From RI-43 sp033764725 (GTDB taxonomy: Bacteria > Pseudomonadota > Alphaproteobacteria > Caulobacterales > Aquidulcibacteraceae), in assembly GCA_033764725.1 (NCBI GenBank), contig JANRIR010000047.1, positions 1 to 11,730 on the forward strand: a DNA stretch of 11,730 nt, read 5' to 3'. The notes beneath the pieces are model-generated. The model made no database searches and was not told where the DNA came from. It worked only from the letters and a program-made list of their open reading frames with translations. Within the stretch, counting starts at the first letter, position 1; each line of letters begins with the position of its first letter. Below, piece after piece: positions 1-6,766 of the stretch. Made by a program: the position numbers and the translations under genes.

Positions 1-1054
1 GGTGCCGGAAATGCTGGTCACGGGCATTAAGGTCGTCGATCTGCTGTGCCCCTATTCGAAGGGCGGCAAGATCGGGCTGTTCGGCGGCGCCGGCGTCGGC
101 AAGACGGTGCTGATCCAGGAGCTGATCAACAACATCGCGAAAGCCTATGGCGGCTATTCGGTGTTCGCCGGCGTGGGCGAGCGCACGCGCGAAGGCAACG
201 ACCTCTATCACGAAATGATCGAGAGCGGCGTGAACAAGGCCGGCGGCGGGCAGGGTTCGCGCTGCGCGCTGGTGTTCGGCCAAATGAACGAGCCGCCGGG
301 TGCGCGCGCGCGCGTGGCGCTGTCGGGCCTCACGATCGCCGAGCATTTCCGCGATCAGGGCAAGGACATCCTGTTCTTCGTCGACAACATTTTCCGCTTC
401 ACGCAAGCAGGTTCGGAAGTGTCGGCGCTGTTGGGCCGCATTCCCTCCGCGGTCGGCTATCAGCCGACGCTGGCCACCGAAATGGGCCAGATGCAGGAGC
501 GCATCACCTCCACCACGAAGGGCTCGATCACCTCGGTGCAGGCGATCTACGTGCCGGCGGACGACTTGACCGACCCCGCGCCCGCCACCTCGTTCGCGCA
601 CTTGGACGCCACGACCGTGCTTAATCGCGCGATCTCGGAAAAGGGCATCTATCCCGCCGTCGATCCGCTCGATTGCACCTCGCGCATCCTCGATCCGAAC
701 GTCGTCGGCCAGGAGCATTACGAAACGGCGCGCCGCGTGCAGGAAACGCTGCAGCGCTATAAGTCGCTGCAGGACATCATCGCCATCCTCGGCATGGATG
801 AATTGTCGGAAGAGGATAAGCTCACGGTCGCGCGCGCGCGCAAGATCGAGCGCTTCCTCTCCCAGCCCTTCCACGTCGCCGAAGCCTTCACCAACACGCC
901 GGGCGTGCTGGTCGACATCAAGGAGACGGTGCGCGGCTTCAAGGGCCTCGTCGACGGCGCCTATGATCACCTGCCGGAGCCGGCCTTCTACATGGTCGGC
1001 ACCATCGACGACGCGATCGCCAAGGCGCAGCGCCTCGCGGCGGAAGCGGCGTAG
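1..1054 (+). CDS. atpD: F1Fo ATP synthase subunit beta, 5'-truncated by the window edge
   Basis: This is the catalytic beta subunit of the F1 sector, which makes ATP at the alpha/beta interface on the cytoplasmic side of the inner membrane. About 350 codons are present. Numbering from the codon at position 2, Walker A GGAGVGKT is at residues 28-35, GERTREGNDLYHEM at 59-72, a Walker B-like strand LFFVDNI at 124-130, the RIPSAVGYQPTLATEMG segment near 146-162 and DELSEED in the C-terminal domain. In E. coli the P-loop sits near residue 150, so roughly 120 N-terminal residues (beta-barrel domain) lie outside the window. The GTG at position 2 is an internal codon, not a start. The next gene begins 2 bp after the stop. 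No broken or missing catalytic motif is seen, and the gene looks functional. Family assignment is essentially certain. Confidence 0.98.
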   Translation, partial: VPEMLVTGIKVVDLLCPYSKGGKIGLFGGAGVGKTVLIQELINNIAKAYGGYSVFAGVGERTREGNDLYHEMIESGVNKAGGGQGSRCALVFGQMNEPPGARARVALSGLTIAEHFRDQGKDILFFVDNIFRFTQAGSEVSALLGRIPSAVGYQPTLATEMGQMQERITSTTKGSITSVQAIYVPADDLTDPAPATSFAHLDATTVLNRAISEKGIYPAVDPLDCTSRILDPNVVGQEHYETARRVQETLQRYKSLQDIIAILGMDELSEEDKLTVARARKIERFLSQPFHVAEAFTNTPGVLVDIKETVRGFKGLVDGAYDHLPEPAFYMVGTIDDAIAKAQRLAAEAA

Positions 1055-1056
1055 GG

Positions 1057-1623
1057 ATGGCCTCGCATGGGCTCCGCGCGGCGCTTTGCGCAGTCGCGGC
1101 GCTCGTGGCGGCGGCGCCCTCGGCGCACGCGCAGGGCGTCACGGCGGAGGCGGTGGCCGAAGGCTTCGTCGCGGCGGTGCGCGTATGCGTCGCCTCCCGG
1201 CTGACCGGCGCAGCGATCGCCGATCTGGCGGAAGCGGACCGCGCCGGGCTGCTCCCAGGCGACGCAACCCTCCGCGAGTTCATGGAGGCGCGCGCCGAGC
1301 AGCCGGTGTGGACCACCCAAAACGGCGCCGGCATCGTGGCGATCGTCGAACATGCGCCGGCGCAGTGCAACGTCACGGCCTACGGGCCGCGCGTCGAGCC
1401 GGTGATGGCGCAGGTCGCGGCCGCGCTTCAGGCGGCGTATCCGACCGTCGCCGTGGAGCCGCTCGAGCGCCGTCCCGATGCGCTGGTGCAGCGCTTCTCG
1501 CTCACGGTCGGCGAAGCGCGGATCAGCGTGCTGATCGACGGCGGCGAGCCGGGGATGCGGGGGCGCCGTTTCCGATTTCCGCTGCTGATGGCGTTCGTCC
1601 AGCGCCGCAGCGCTGCGCCGTGA
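1057..1623 (+). CDS. Secreted hypothetical protein with N-terminal signal peptide
   Basis: A 188-residue protein whose ATG lies 2 bp after the atpD stop, so it is probably translated from the same mRNA by coupling. Residues 1-25 look like a Sec signal peptide: a short basic start, an Ala/Val/Leu-rich core and an AHA cleavage site before Gln26. The mature part is small and soluble-looking, with only two cysteines (C44 and C104), which could form a disulfide in the periplasm. I do not recognise a family or catalytic motif. Its last codon and stop overlap the GTG start of the next gene. Position beside atpD suggests co-expression with ATP synthase but is not evidence of a shared function. That it is a real gene is likely from the signal peptide, tight packing and high-GC coding pattern; the function is unknown. 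Confidence 0.8.
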   Translation: MASHGLRAALCAVAALVAAAPSAHAQGVTAEAVAEGFVAAVRVCVASRLTGAAIADLAEADRAGLLPGDATLREFMEARAEQPVWTTQNGAGIVAIVEHAPAQCNVTAYGPRVEPVMAQVAAALQAAYPTVAVEPLERRPDALVQRFSLTVGEARISVLIDGGEPGMRGRRFRFPLLMAFVQRRSAAP

Positions 1624-1919
1624 TCGTGCTCGCTGGCACGGTGCGCATTGCGCCAGGCCAACGCGAACGGGCGCTGCCGCATCTGCGCGCGATGGTCGCC
1701 GCAAGCCGCCGCGAGGCGGGCTGTCTCGACTATGCCTTCGCGTTCGATGTGGAGGACGAGAACCTCGTGCGCATCTTCGAATGTTTCGTGGATGCGGAAG
1801 CGCTCCAGGCGCATCGCAACAGCGCGCACATGCGCGTGTGGCGGGAGTCCTGGGCGGATTTGGGCATCGGGGAGCGCGACATGAAATTGTACGTCGTCGC
1901 CGATCGGCGCGTCATCTGA
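1620..1919 (+). CDS. Antibiotic biosynthesis monooxygenase (ABM)-domain protein
   Basis: A 99-residue single-domain protein with the ferredoxin-like ABM fold pattern of the YgiN type: a first strand VLAGTVRI, a helix around residues 15-30, then the hallmark REAGCLDYAF (31-40) and ENLVRIFECFVDAEALQAHRNS (47-68). ABM proteins usually form dimers. Some are cofactor-free monooxygenases acting on quinols or polyketides, others degrade haem or have no known substrate, so no specific reaction is assigned. The GTG start at 1620 overlaps the TGA of the preceding gene (GTGA) and gives a normal ABM length; a second GTG at 1626 is possible. The stop overlaps the ATG of the next gene (TGATG). The longer open frame reaching back to 798 is an artefact of high GC and overlaps atpD. 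Domain call is firm; the start is likely. Confidence 0.88.
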   Translation: MIVLAGTVRIAPGQRERALPHLRAMVAASRREAGCLDYAFAFDVEDENLVRIFECFVDAEALQAHRNSAHMRVWRESWADLGIGERDMKLYVVADRRVI

Positions 1920-2440
1920 TGAGCGACGGCCCGCTCTCCAGGCTCGGCGCCATTTCGACGCGGCGCGCGCTGCGCCAGTTCCAGGCCGCGCGCGGGGACG
2001 ATCTCGACGAGGGCTTCCAGCGCGACATCGAGATGCTGTGGCACAAGGATCTCGATCTCGCGGTCAAGGCCGGCGGGCTATTGGCGTTCGACGGACTGAT
2101 CCTCGGCGCAGGCATCAATCCCTTGGCCGCATCGCCCGGCGCGCCGATCAGCCTTGACGCGGCCACCGCGCCCGGCCCGGTCGTGCTGGTGGCGCTTGGC
2201 GTGGCGCTGTTGTCTGCGGCCGCGGCGTTCTGCGTGCGCGCCGTCATGATCGGCGAGGACGTCGACGACAGCGGCCTCGACGGAGACCGCACCGCTCTGG
2301 TGCAGCGCATGCTCGCGGCCTATTGCGTCGCCATCGACGCGCAGGCCAAGCATCTGGCCCGCGCGTCGCAGCTCACCTATGCCGGCGGCGGCGTGATGGC
2401 CGTCGGCTTCCTCTGGTCGCTGGCGAGCAAATGGCTGTGA
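1919..2440 (+). CDS. Small three-helix membrane protein, function unknown
   Basis: A 173-residue protein starting at the ATG that overlaps the stop of the ABM gene. It has a polar, helical N-terminus (1-47), hydrophobic segments at about 48-68, 87-110 and 152-171, a loop between the first two, and a charged helix of roughly 40 residues (GEDVDDS onward) between the second and third. The layout of two close membrane helices, a cytoplasmic helix and a final membrane helix recalls DUF5706/PycTM-type membrane proteins, but I see no sequence motif that proves this, and no cyclase gene is nearby. It ends 4 bp from the stop of the convergent vWA gene, with no clear terminator between. A real gene by overlap, codon use and hydrophobicity pattern; function not assigned. 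Confidence 0.78.
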   Translation: MSDGPLSRLGAISTRRALRQFQAARGDDLDEGFQRDIEMLWHKDLDLAVKAGGLLAFDGLILGAGINPLAASPGAPISLDAATAPGPVVLVALGVALLSAAAAFCVRAVMIGEDVDDSGLDGDRTALVQRMLAAYCVAIDAQAKHLARASQLTYAGGGVMAVGFLWSLASKWL

Positions 2441-2444
2441 CCGT

Positions 2445-3074
2445 TCAGCGCCCCTTGCGCTTGCGCACGTCGGCTTCGTCGGCCTCGACGCGGTCGTCGG
2501 CGTTGAAATCGACATCCGCTCCTGAAGCGAAGTAGGCGCGCGATTTCTCTGCGAGGCGCTGCATTGTGGGGCCCATCTTGCCGCTGGCCATCGCCATCTG
2601 TTTGCGGTGCGACACGCCGACTGCGTTGGCGTCGTCGAATTTCGCGAACTCCGCGCCAAGGAAAACAACCTGCCAGCCCTTCGCCTCGATGCGATCGAGG
2701 GCGGCCTTCACATCCTGCTTCTTCAGTTCGCGGCTCGCATTCTCCTGGCCGTCGGTCATGATCACCAGAACCGCTCGCGCCGGCGCCGCGCTTTCGGCGA
2801 GCGCGATGGTGCGGCCGATGGCGTCATAGAGCGGGGTCATCCCGCGCGGCGTCGCTTCGGCGCTGGTGACGTCCGACCAGGTCGCGGCGGGAACCGCGTC
2901 GCGCAGCACGTCGTATTGCAGCCCATTCTGGGCGTCGAACATCGCCAGTGTGACGTGGGCGTCCGCCGCGCCGTCGGCGGCGAGGCCGCGCGCATAGACG
3001 TTCACGGACGACAGCGCCTCGTCCCAGATGGATTGCATCGAGCCGGTGCGGTCGAGCAGAACATAAGCATGCAT
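2445..3074 (-). CDS. von Willebrand factor type A (vWA) domain protein
   Basis: A 209-residue cytoplasmic vWA protein, with no signal peptide or membrane segment from the chosen start. The metal-ion-dependent adhesion site is recognisable but slightly variant: D-R-T-G-S (residues 8-12) in place of DxSxS, Thr80 in GMTPLYDAIG, and Asp108 in MTDGQEN. The vWA fold covers about residues 1-140, followed by a conserved-looking helical part and a charged tail (DFNADDRVEADEADVRKRKGR). The ATG at 3074 is preferred to an upstream in-frame ATG that would add 53 residues: it puts the first beta-strand (HAYVLLD) at the N-terminus and has a perfect AGGAGG six bases upstream. vWA proteins bind protein partners in a metal-dependent way; the partner here is unknown. 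The gene runs against the atp genes and lies between atpD and atpC. Confidence 0.9.
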   Translation of the reverse strand: MHAYVLLDRTGSMQSIWDEALSSVNVYARGLAADGAADAHVTLAMFDAQNGLQYDVLRDAVPAATWSDVTSAEATPRGMTPLYDAIGRTIALAESAAPARAVLVIMTDGQENASRELKKQDVKAALDRIEAKGWQVVFLGAEFAKFDDANAVGVSHRKQMAMASGKMGPTMQRLAEKSRAYFASGADVDFNADDRVEADEADVRKRKGR

Positions 3075-3080
3075 GGCGGT

Positions 3081-3099
3081 CCTCCTGGGCTTAAGGAGG
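3081..3099 (-). promoter_or_regulatory. Shine-Dalgarno of the vWA gene inside a perfect 6-bp inverted repeat
   Basis: On the minus strand CCTCCT, seven bases, then AGGAGG, six bases before the vWA ATG at 3074. The ribosome binding site is exactly complementary to the upstream CCTCCT, so the mRNA could fold into a short GC-rich hairpin hiding it. Seen directly; a regulatory effect is inference. The + strand has the same palindrome, 150 bp upstream of atpC, where no gene start is close. Confidence 0.4.
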
Positions 3100-3191
3100 C
3101 TGGCAAATGGGAACCCCGACGCGCCCCCGCCAGTAAGCGGCAGGAAACAGTTGGCGCAGATTGCGGGGCATTGGCATGTCGATTCGTCCCA

Positions 3192-3249
3192 TTGACGGGG
3201 GCGAGAGCCTCGTCTAGCCCGTGCGGCTCGCACAGATAAGGAACGCGTC
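3192..3249 (+). promoter_or_regulatory. Probable promoter region and RBS of atpC
   Basis: Because the vWA gene on the other strand separates atpC from atpD, atpC probably needs its own promoter in the 175-bp divergent gap 3075-3249. A TTGACG at 3192-3197 resembles a -35 box; the only nearby -10 candidate (around 3213-3218, TCTAGC) is poor and 15 bp away. A small GTGCG/CGCAC hairpin (3221-3233) and an AAGGA Shine-Dalgarno (3238-3242) precede the GTG start. The RBS is convincing; the promoter boxes are weak. Confidence 0.35.
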
Positions 3250-3651
3250 GTGGCCGAGAAATTGTCGTTTGCGCTGGTCTCGCCGGAGCGCGAACTGTTC
3301 CACGGCCTGGTCGATCAGGTCGTTGTGCCGGGGACAGAAGGCGAGTTCGGCGTGCTGCCGCTGCACGCGCCGCTGATGTCGACCATCAAGCCGGGCGCGC
3401 TGCGCATTCTCGACGGCGGGGCTGAGCGGCGCATTTTCGTCAATGGGGGCTTCGCCGACGTGACGCCGGAGGGCCTCACCGTCCTGGCGGAGGACGCCGT
3501 CGATCTCACGGACGTCGACGTCGCCAAGCTCGAGCAGGATTTGCGCGACGCCGAAGAAGACCTGCGCGACGCCAAGGACGAGGCCGCGCGCGATCGCCAT
3601 GAGCGCACGCTGGCGCGCCTGCGCGCGCTGAAGGCCGCGCTGACGCACTAG
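3250..3651 (+). CDS. atpC: F1Fo ATP synthase subunit epsilon
   Basis: A 133-residue epsilon subunit, part of the central stalk that couples proton flow to catalysis and can inhibit ATP hydrolysis. The N-terminal beta-sandwich is clear: SPERELFHGLVDQVVVPGTEGEFGVLPLHAPLMS (about 11-44), then FVNGGFADVTPEGLTVLAEDAVDL. The C-terminal part (about 88-133) is a charged helical hairpin as in bacterial epsilon. It starts at GTG 3250 with AAGGA eight bases before. Normally it follows atpD directly; here about 2.2 kb and four other genes intervene, one on the opposite strand. The metallophosphoesterase gene begins 33 bp downstream and may be co-transcribed. Family assignment is secure. Confidence 0.97.
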   Translation: MAEKLSFALVSPERELFHGLVDQVVVPGTEGEFGVLPLHAPLMSTIKPGALRILDGGAERRIFVNGGFADVTPEGLTVLAEDAVDLTDVDVAKLEQDLRDAEEDLRDAKDEAARDRHERTLARLRALKAALTH

Positions 3652-3684
3652 CGCCTACGGCCGCGCGCGCCGTTCGCTGCGATC

Positions 3685-4638
3685 GTGCATCCGCACCTGC
3701 TTCCCGCACTCATCGGCGCGATCCTTGGCGCGCCCATCATCGCGATCGCCGCGCTGCGCTTGCGTGCGCGCTGGCGCAGCACCGCGCCGGCGAAGCGCGC
3801 CGCGTTCAGCGCGGCGCTCGGCGCGCTCGCAATCGCCTACGGGCTTAATGTCTATGCCTGGCTCATCGAGCCCAACACGCTGCGTGTGCGCCATGAGACG
3901 GTGGCGAGCGCGCACTGGCGCGGCGCCCCGCTGACCATCGCGCTGATCGGCGATACGCATGTCGCCTCGCCGCACGTCGATGCGCGCCGCGTCGAGCGGA
4001 TCGTCGCGCGCGTCAACGCCCTGCAGCCCGATCTCGTCGCGCTGCTCGGCGATTACGCCGGCAGCCATGAACCTGCCGCCGTCCGTGCGGATCGAGAGAA
4101 CAGCGCGATCCTGCAGGGCGTGGCGGCCTTCGCCGCGCTCGACGCGCGCTACGGGGTTGTTGCGGTGATCGGCAACCATGATTCCTGGTACGATCGCCAG
4201 GCGATCGCGCGCGCGCTGGAGGAGGCCGGGGCCGCGGCCTTGTGGAACCGCCACGTCGTCATCGCGCGCGAGGACGGCGAGTTCGCGGTCGTGGGCCTCG
4301 CCGACGCCGACACCGGCGATCCCGATTATGCGCGCGCCAGCGACGGCGTCGGCGCACGCGACCGGATCGTGCTGACGCATTCGCCCGATCCGTTCGCGAC
4401 GCTGCCTGGCGATGTCGCGCTGACGCTTGCGGCGCACACGCATTGCGGACAGGTGACGGCGCCGTTCTTCGGCAGGCTCGTCGTGCCGTCGCGCTTCGGC
4501 GCGCGCTATGCGTGCGGCGTTGTGACTGAAGGCGGGCGGACGATGGTCGTCACCGGCGGCGTCGGAACCAGCATCCTGCCGGTGCGATTCCTCAATCCCC
4601 CGGAGATCGTTCTCGTCACGCTGCGCGGCGCGCCGTGA
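3685..4638 (+). CDS. Membrane-anchored metallophosphoesterase (YaeI/YkuE-like)
   Basis: A 317-residue calcineurin-like phosphoesterase. Metal-ligand blocks are in order: GDTH (D90, H92), GDY (D123), GNHD (N164-D166), a THSPDP histidine (H232) and AHTHCG (H251, H253). This is a full set for a two-metal active site. Two hydrophobic segments at about 5-25 and 41-60 precede the catalytic domain (from about 80), as in YaeI/YkuE-type enzymes tethered to the membrane. Members cleave phosphodiesters, and related chlamydial proteins (LpxG) act on UDP-diacylglucosamine in lipid A synthesis; the substrate here is not known. The GTG at 3685 gives the expected membrane anchor. The gene lies 33 bp after atpC and ends 3 bp from a convergent hydrolase gene. 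Family call firm, substrate open. Confidence 0.92.
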   Translation: MHPHLLPALIGAILGAPIIAIAALRLRARWRSTAPAKRAAFSAALGALAIAYGLNVYAWLIEPNTLRVRHETVASAHWRGAPLTIALIGDTHVASPHVDARRVERIVARVNALQPDLVALLGDYAGSHEPAAVRADRENSAILQGVAAFAALDARYGVVAVIGNHDSWYDRQAIARALEEAGAAALWNRHVVIAREDGEFAVVGLADADTGDPDYARASDGVGARDRIVLTHSPDPFATLPGDVALTLAAHTHCGQVTAPFFGRLVVPSRFGARYACGVVTEGGRTMVVTGGVGTSILPVRFLNPPEIVLVTLRGAP

Positions 4639-4641
4639 CGC

Positions 4642-5478
4642 TCACGCGCCTTGCGGCGAGGGCAGGCCGAACAGCTTGAGCGGCTTGGCCTTGGCCTTGC
4701 GCGCAGCCTTGGCGCGCAGGCCGCGGCTGTCGAGCCAATCGAGCGCCATTTGCGCCACCTCGCGCCATTCCGGCTCACCGATCAGCCAATGGCTCATGGC
4801 CGGAAATTCGCGGAAATCCGCTTGCGATTCCGGGAAACGATTGACGATTCGGCGAACGGTCGTCGCGGCGTTGACGTGATCCTGCCCGCCCGCCACCGCC
4901 AGCAGCGGCGCCTGGATTTTGTAATGCGGCGCAGCGGCGGCCATGCGCTGATCCAGCCACCAGTGCACGGTTTCCAGAATGGCGCGCCCCGATTCCGGCA
5001 CGAAGCGGGCGAACGCCCGGCGCGCATCGTCGCGCTCGAGCCGGTCAAGCGTCGTGCGCCGCGCGATGCGATAATCCGGAGGTATGGGTCGGTGCCAATA
5101 ATCGCCGAGCATCGCGACGCCGAAGGCGTTGCCGCTCTCCTCCAAGGTCGTGTGCATCACGCCCCACGGCGCCGACGGCGCCAGCAGCACCAATCCCGCC
5201 GCATCCATTTTCGCCGCGGCGACCTGCGCCACGAGACCGCCCAGCGAATGGCCGATCAGGATCGGCGCCTTCTTCAGCGTGCGCGCATAATGCACGACCC
5301 CGTCGGCGAATTCGCGCACGCCGCATTCCGCAAGGCGTTCGAGATCGGCGCCGCGCTCGTGGAAAGGCAAATTCGGCGCGTGGCATTCATAGCCGGCGGC
5401 TTCGAACGGCTGACGAAACGTATCGAACGCCCAGCCGCCGCAAAATGCGCCGTGTACGAACACGATCGGAATGCTCAT
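4642..5478 (-). CDS. Alpha/beta-fold hydrolase (first of two in tandem)
   Basis: A 278-residue alpha/beta hydrolase. The oxyanion-hole HG is at residues 9-10 (FVHGAFCGGW), the nucleophile elbow is GHSLGG with Ser78, the acid is Asp200 in GGQDHVN, and the base is His230 in MSHWL. The triad is complete, so it should be an active esterase or related hydrolase; the substrate cannot be read from sequence. A lysine/arginine-rich tail (about 253-268) follows the catalytic domain. There is no signal peptide, so it is probably cytoplasmic. It is last in the minus-strand unit, 19 bp after the next hydrolase, with which it shares the same overall plan (GHS-[LM]-GG, QD, HWL), suggesting an old duplication. 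It converges with the metallophosphoesterase gene. Confidence 0.92.
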   Translation of the reverse strand: MSIPIVFVHGAFCGGWAFDTFRQPFEAAGYECHAPNLPFHERGADLERLAECGVREFADGVVHYARTLKKAPILIGHSLGGLVAQVAAAKMDAAGLVLLAPSAPWGVMHTTLEESGNAFGVAMLGDYWHRPIPPDYRIARRTTLDRLERDDARRAFARFVPESGRAILETVHWWLDQRMAAAAPHYKIQAPLLAVAGGQDHVNAATTVRRIVNRFPESQADFREFPAMSHWLIGEPEWREVAQMALDWLDSRGLRAKAARKAKAKPLKLFGLPSPQGA

Positions 5479-5497
5479 CAGGCGACGCCCCCAAAAC

Positions 5498-6286
5498 TCA
5501 CGCGCTCACGCGCGCATCCAGCCACGCCGCCACATCGGTGATGATGCGTTCCGTCCCCGGCTCGTCCACGAGCCAATGCGCATTGTCCGCGTATTCTTTG
5601 TACGCGCCGCCGAGTTTCGCATATTTCGCGCCCGCCAGCCTTACATCTTCTACAGAGACTGTCCGGTCCTGCGCGCCGGCCAAGGTGAGAATGGGCGCAG
5701 CGATCTTCGCATCGTCGATGAACGCGGTTCGGTTCGGATCGCGCTCCGGCCAGGCGAGATCGGCGAGCACGCGGCCGGAATCGTACACGGCGGTTTCGTA
5801 CAAGGCGGCGTGGCGCGCTTTCGGCACGCAATTCAACACGCCCCAGGAAAAACCTGTGCGCCAGATCTTGTTCGCTTTGGTTTCGGGTTTCGCGGCGAAG
5901 GCGATGTTGGCGAAGGTGATGAGCGGCGCGAGCTTCGGCTTGGCTCGCGCGTCGGCGGGCGTGCTCGGCGCCCACAGCACGGCGGCGCGGCCGACGCCGC
6001 GTTCGATCAGTTTCTGGCAGATCATGCCGCCCATCGAGTGGCCGAACAGCACCGGGGCCGCGCCGGTTTCACGCTGCAGCGCAGCGGCGGCTTCGGCCAT
6101 GCGGTCGACATAGTCCGCCAGCGATCGCGTCGCCAGCGGCGCGGGCGGGGCGGCCGGTATGCGCTCGTCGGGATAGAGCGTCGGCGTCTCCACCCGCCAG
6201 CCCAGCGCGCGGAACGCCGGCGCGACCGCGTCCCAGGCGGCGCCGGTGCAGCAATAGCCGTGGATCATGAGGATGGAGCGCGACAT
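5498..6286 (-). CDS. Alpha/beta-fold hydrolase (second of two in tandem)
   Basis: A 262-residue alpha/beta hydrolase with HG at 9-10 (MIHGYCCTG), nucleophile Ser84 in GHSMGG, acid Asp207 in AGAQDRTV and base His237 in AHWLVDEPG. The catalytic set is complete; it is likely cytoplasmic, with the substrate unknown. Its ATG follows the rppH stop with no intervening base (TGA-ATG), so translation is probably coupled to rppH. It resembles the downstream hydrolase in layout and in the HWL context of the histidine, but the lid regions (about 110-190) differ, so the two probably take different substrates. Gene and family are clear. Confidence 0.92.
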   Translation of the reverse strand: MSRSILMIHGYCCTGAAWDAVAPAFRALGWRVETPTLYPDERIPAAPPAPLATRSLADYVDRMAEAAAALQRETGAAPVLFGHSMGGMICQKLIERGVGRAAVLWAPSTPADARAKPKLAPLITFANIAFAAKPETKANKIWRTGFSWGVLNCVPKARHAALYETAVYDSGRVLADLAWPERDPNRTAFIDDAKIAAPILTLAGAQDRTVSVEDVRLAGAKYAKLGGAYKEYADNAHWLVDEPGTERIITDVAAWLDARVSA

Positions 6287-6766
6287 TCATCCGCCGGCGG
6301 CGTGACGCGCAAAGCGGCGCGCCACGATTTCGTACACTGGTCGCTTGAAGGGTATGACGAGCGCCGGCGTCTCGTCGAGCCTCGCCCAGCGCCAGGTCGA
6401 GAATTCGGGCGTGTGCAGATCGAGGCGGATGTCGGAATCGCGCCCGGTGAAGCGGTAGGCGAACCATTTCTGGCGCTGGCCGAGCCAGCGGCCGCCGCCG
6501 ACCTCGGGCGGAAACTCGTAATAGAGCCAGTCCGGCGTCTCCTCGAGCAGGCGGACATGCTCGGGCGCGACGCCGATCTCCTCCTCCATTTCGCGCAGGG
6601 CGGCGACGGCGGGCGCTTCCCCGGGGTCGATCCCGCCCTGCGGCATCTGCCATTGATAGGGCCCCGCCCCGCCGACGCGCTTGCCGATGAATACCAGGCC
6701 CGTGGGGTGAAACAGGGCCAGGCCGACATTCGGGCGGTAGCGCGCGGGGTCGCGCGGGGCGGTCAT
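6287..6766 (-). CDS. rppH: RNA pyrophosphohydrolase RppH (Nudix)
   Basis: A 159-residue Nudix enzyme expected to remove pyrophosphate from the 5' triphosphate (or diphosphate) end of mRNA, which starts 5'-dependent decay in the cytoplasm. The complete Nudix box G-x5-E-x7-REMxEExGV spans residues 44-66, and the RppH/IalA signatures WQMPQGGID (39-47) and GQRQKWFAYRF (96-106) are present. Length is typical for the alphaproteobacterial enzyme. Its ATG overlaps the stop of the polysaccharide deacetylase gene (ATGA, 6763-6766), a neighbour relationship common in Alphaproteobacteria. The next hydrolase starts immediately after its stop. High confidence. Confidence 0.97.
   Translation of the reverse strand: MTAPRDPARYRPNVGLALFHPTGLVFIGKRVGGAGPYQWQMPQGGIDPGEAPAVAALREMEEEIGVAPEHVRLLEETPDWLYYEFPPEVGGGRWLGQRQKWFAYRFTGRDSDIRLDLHTPEFSTWRWARLDETPALVIPFKRPVYEIVARRFARHAAGG

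Noticed and set aside
798..1619. Long open frame upstream of, and in phase with, the ABM gene
   Set aside because: It overlaps atpD and the secreted-protein gene in another frame and has an Arg/Ala/Ser-rich composition typical of high-GC shadow frames; the ABM domain begins at 1620.
3075..3233. 53-residue N-terminal extension of the vWA protein
   Set aside because: The extension is compositionally unlike the rest, has no domain match, and the ATG at 3074 has an ideal ribosome binding site and gives a normal vWA start.
4635..4646. Palindrome CGTGA/TCACG between the convergent metallophosphoesterase and hydrolase genes as a bidirectional terminator
   Set aside because: The stem is only about five pairs, has no T-run on either strand, and largely consists of the two stop codons themselves.
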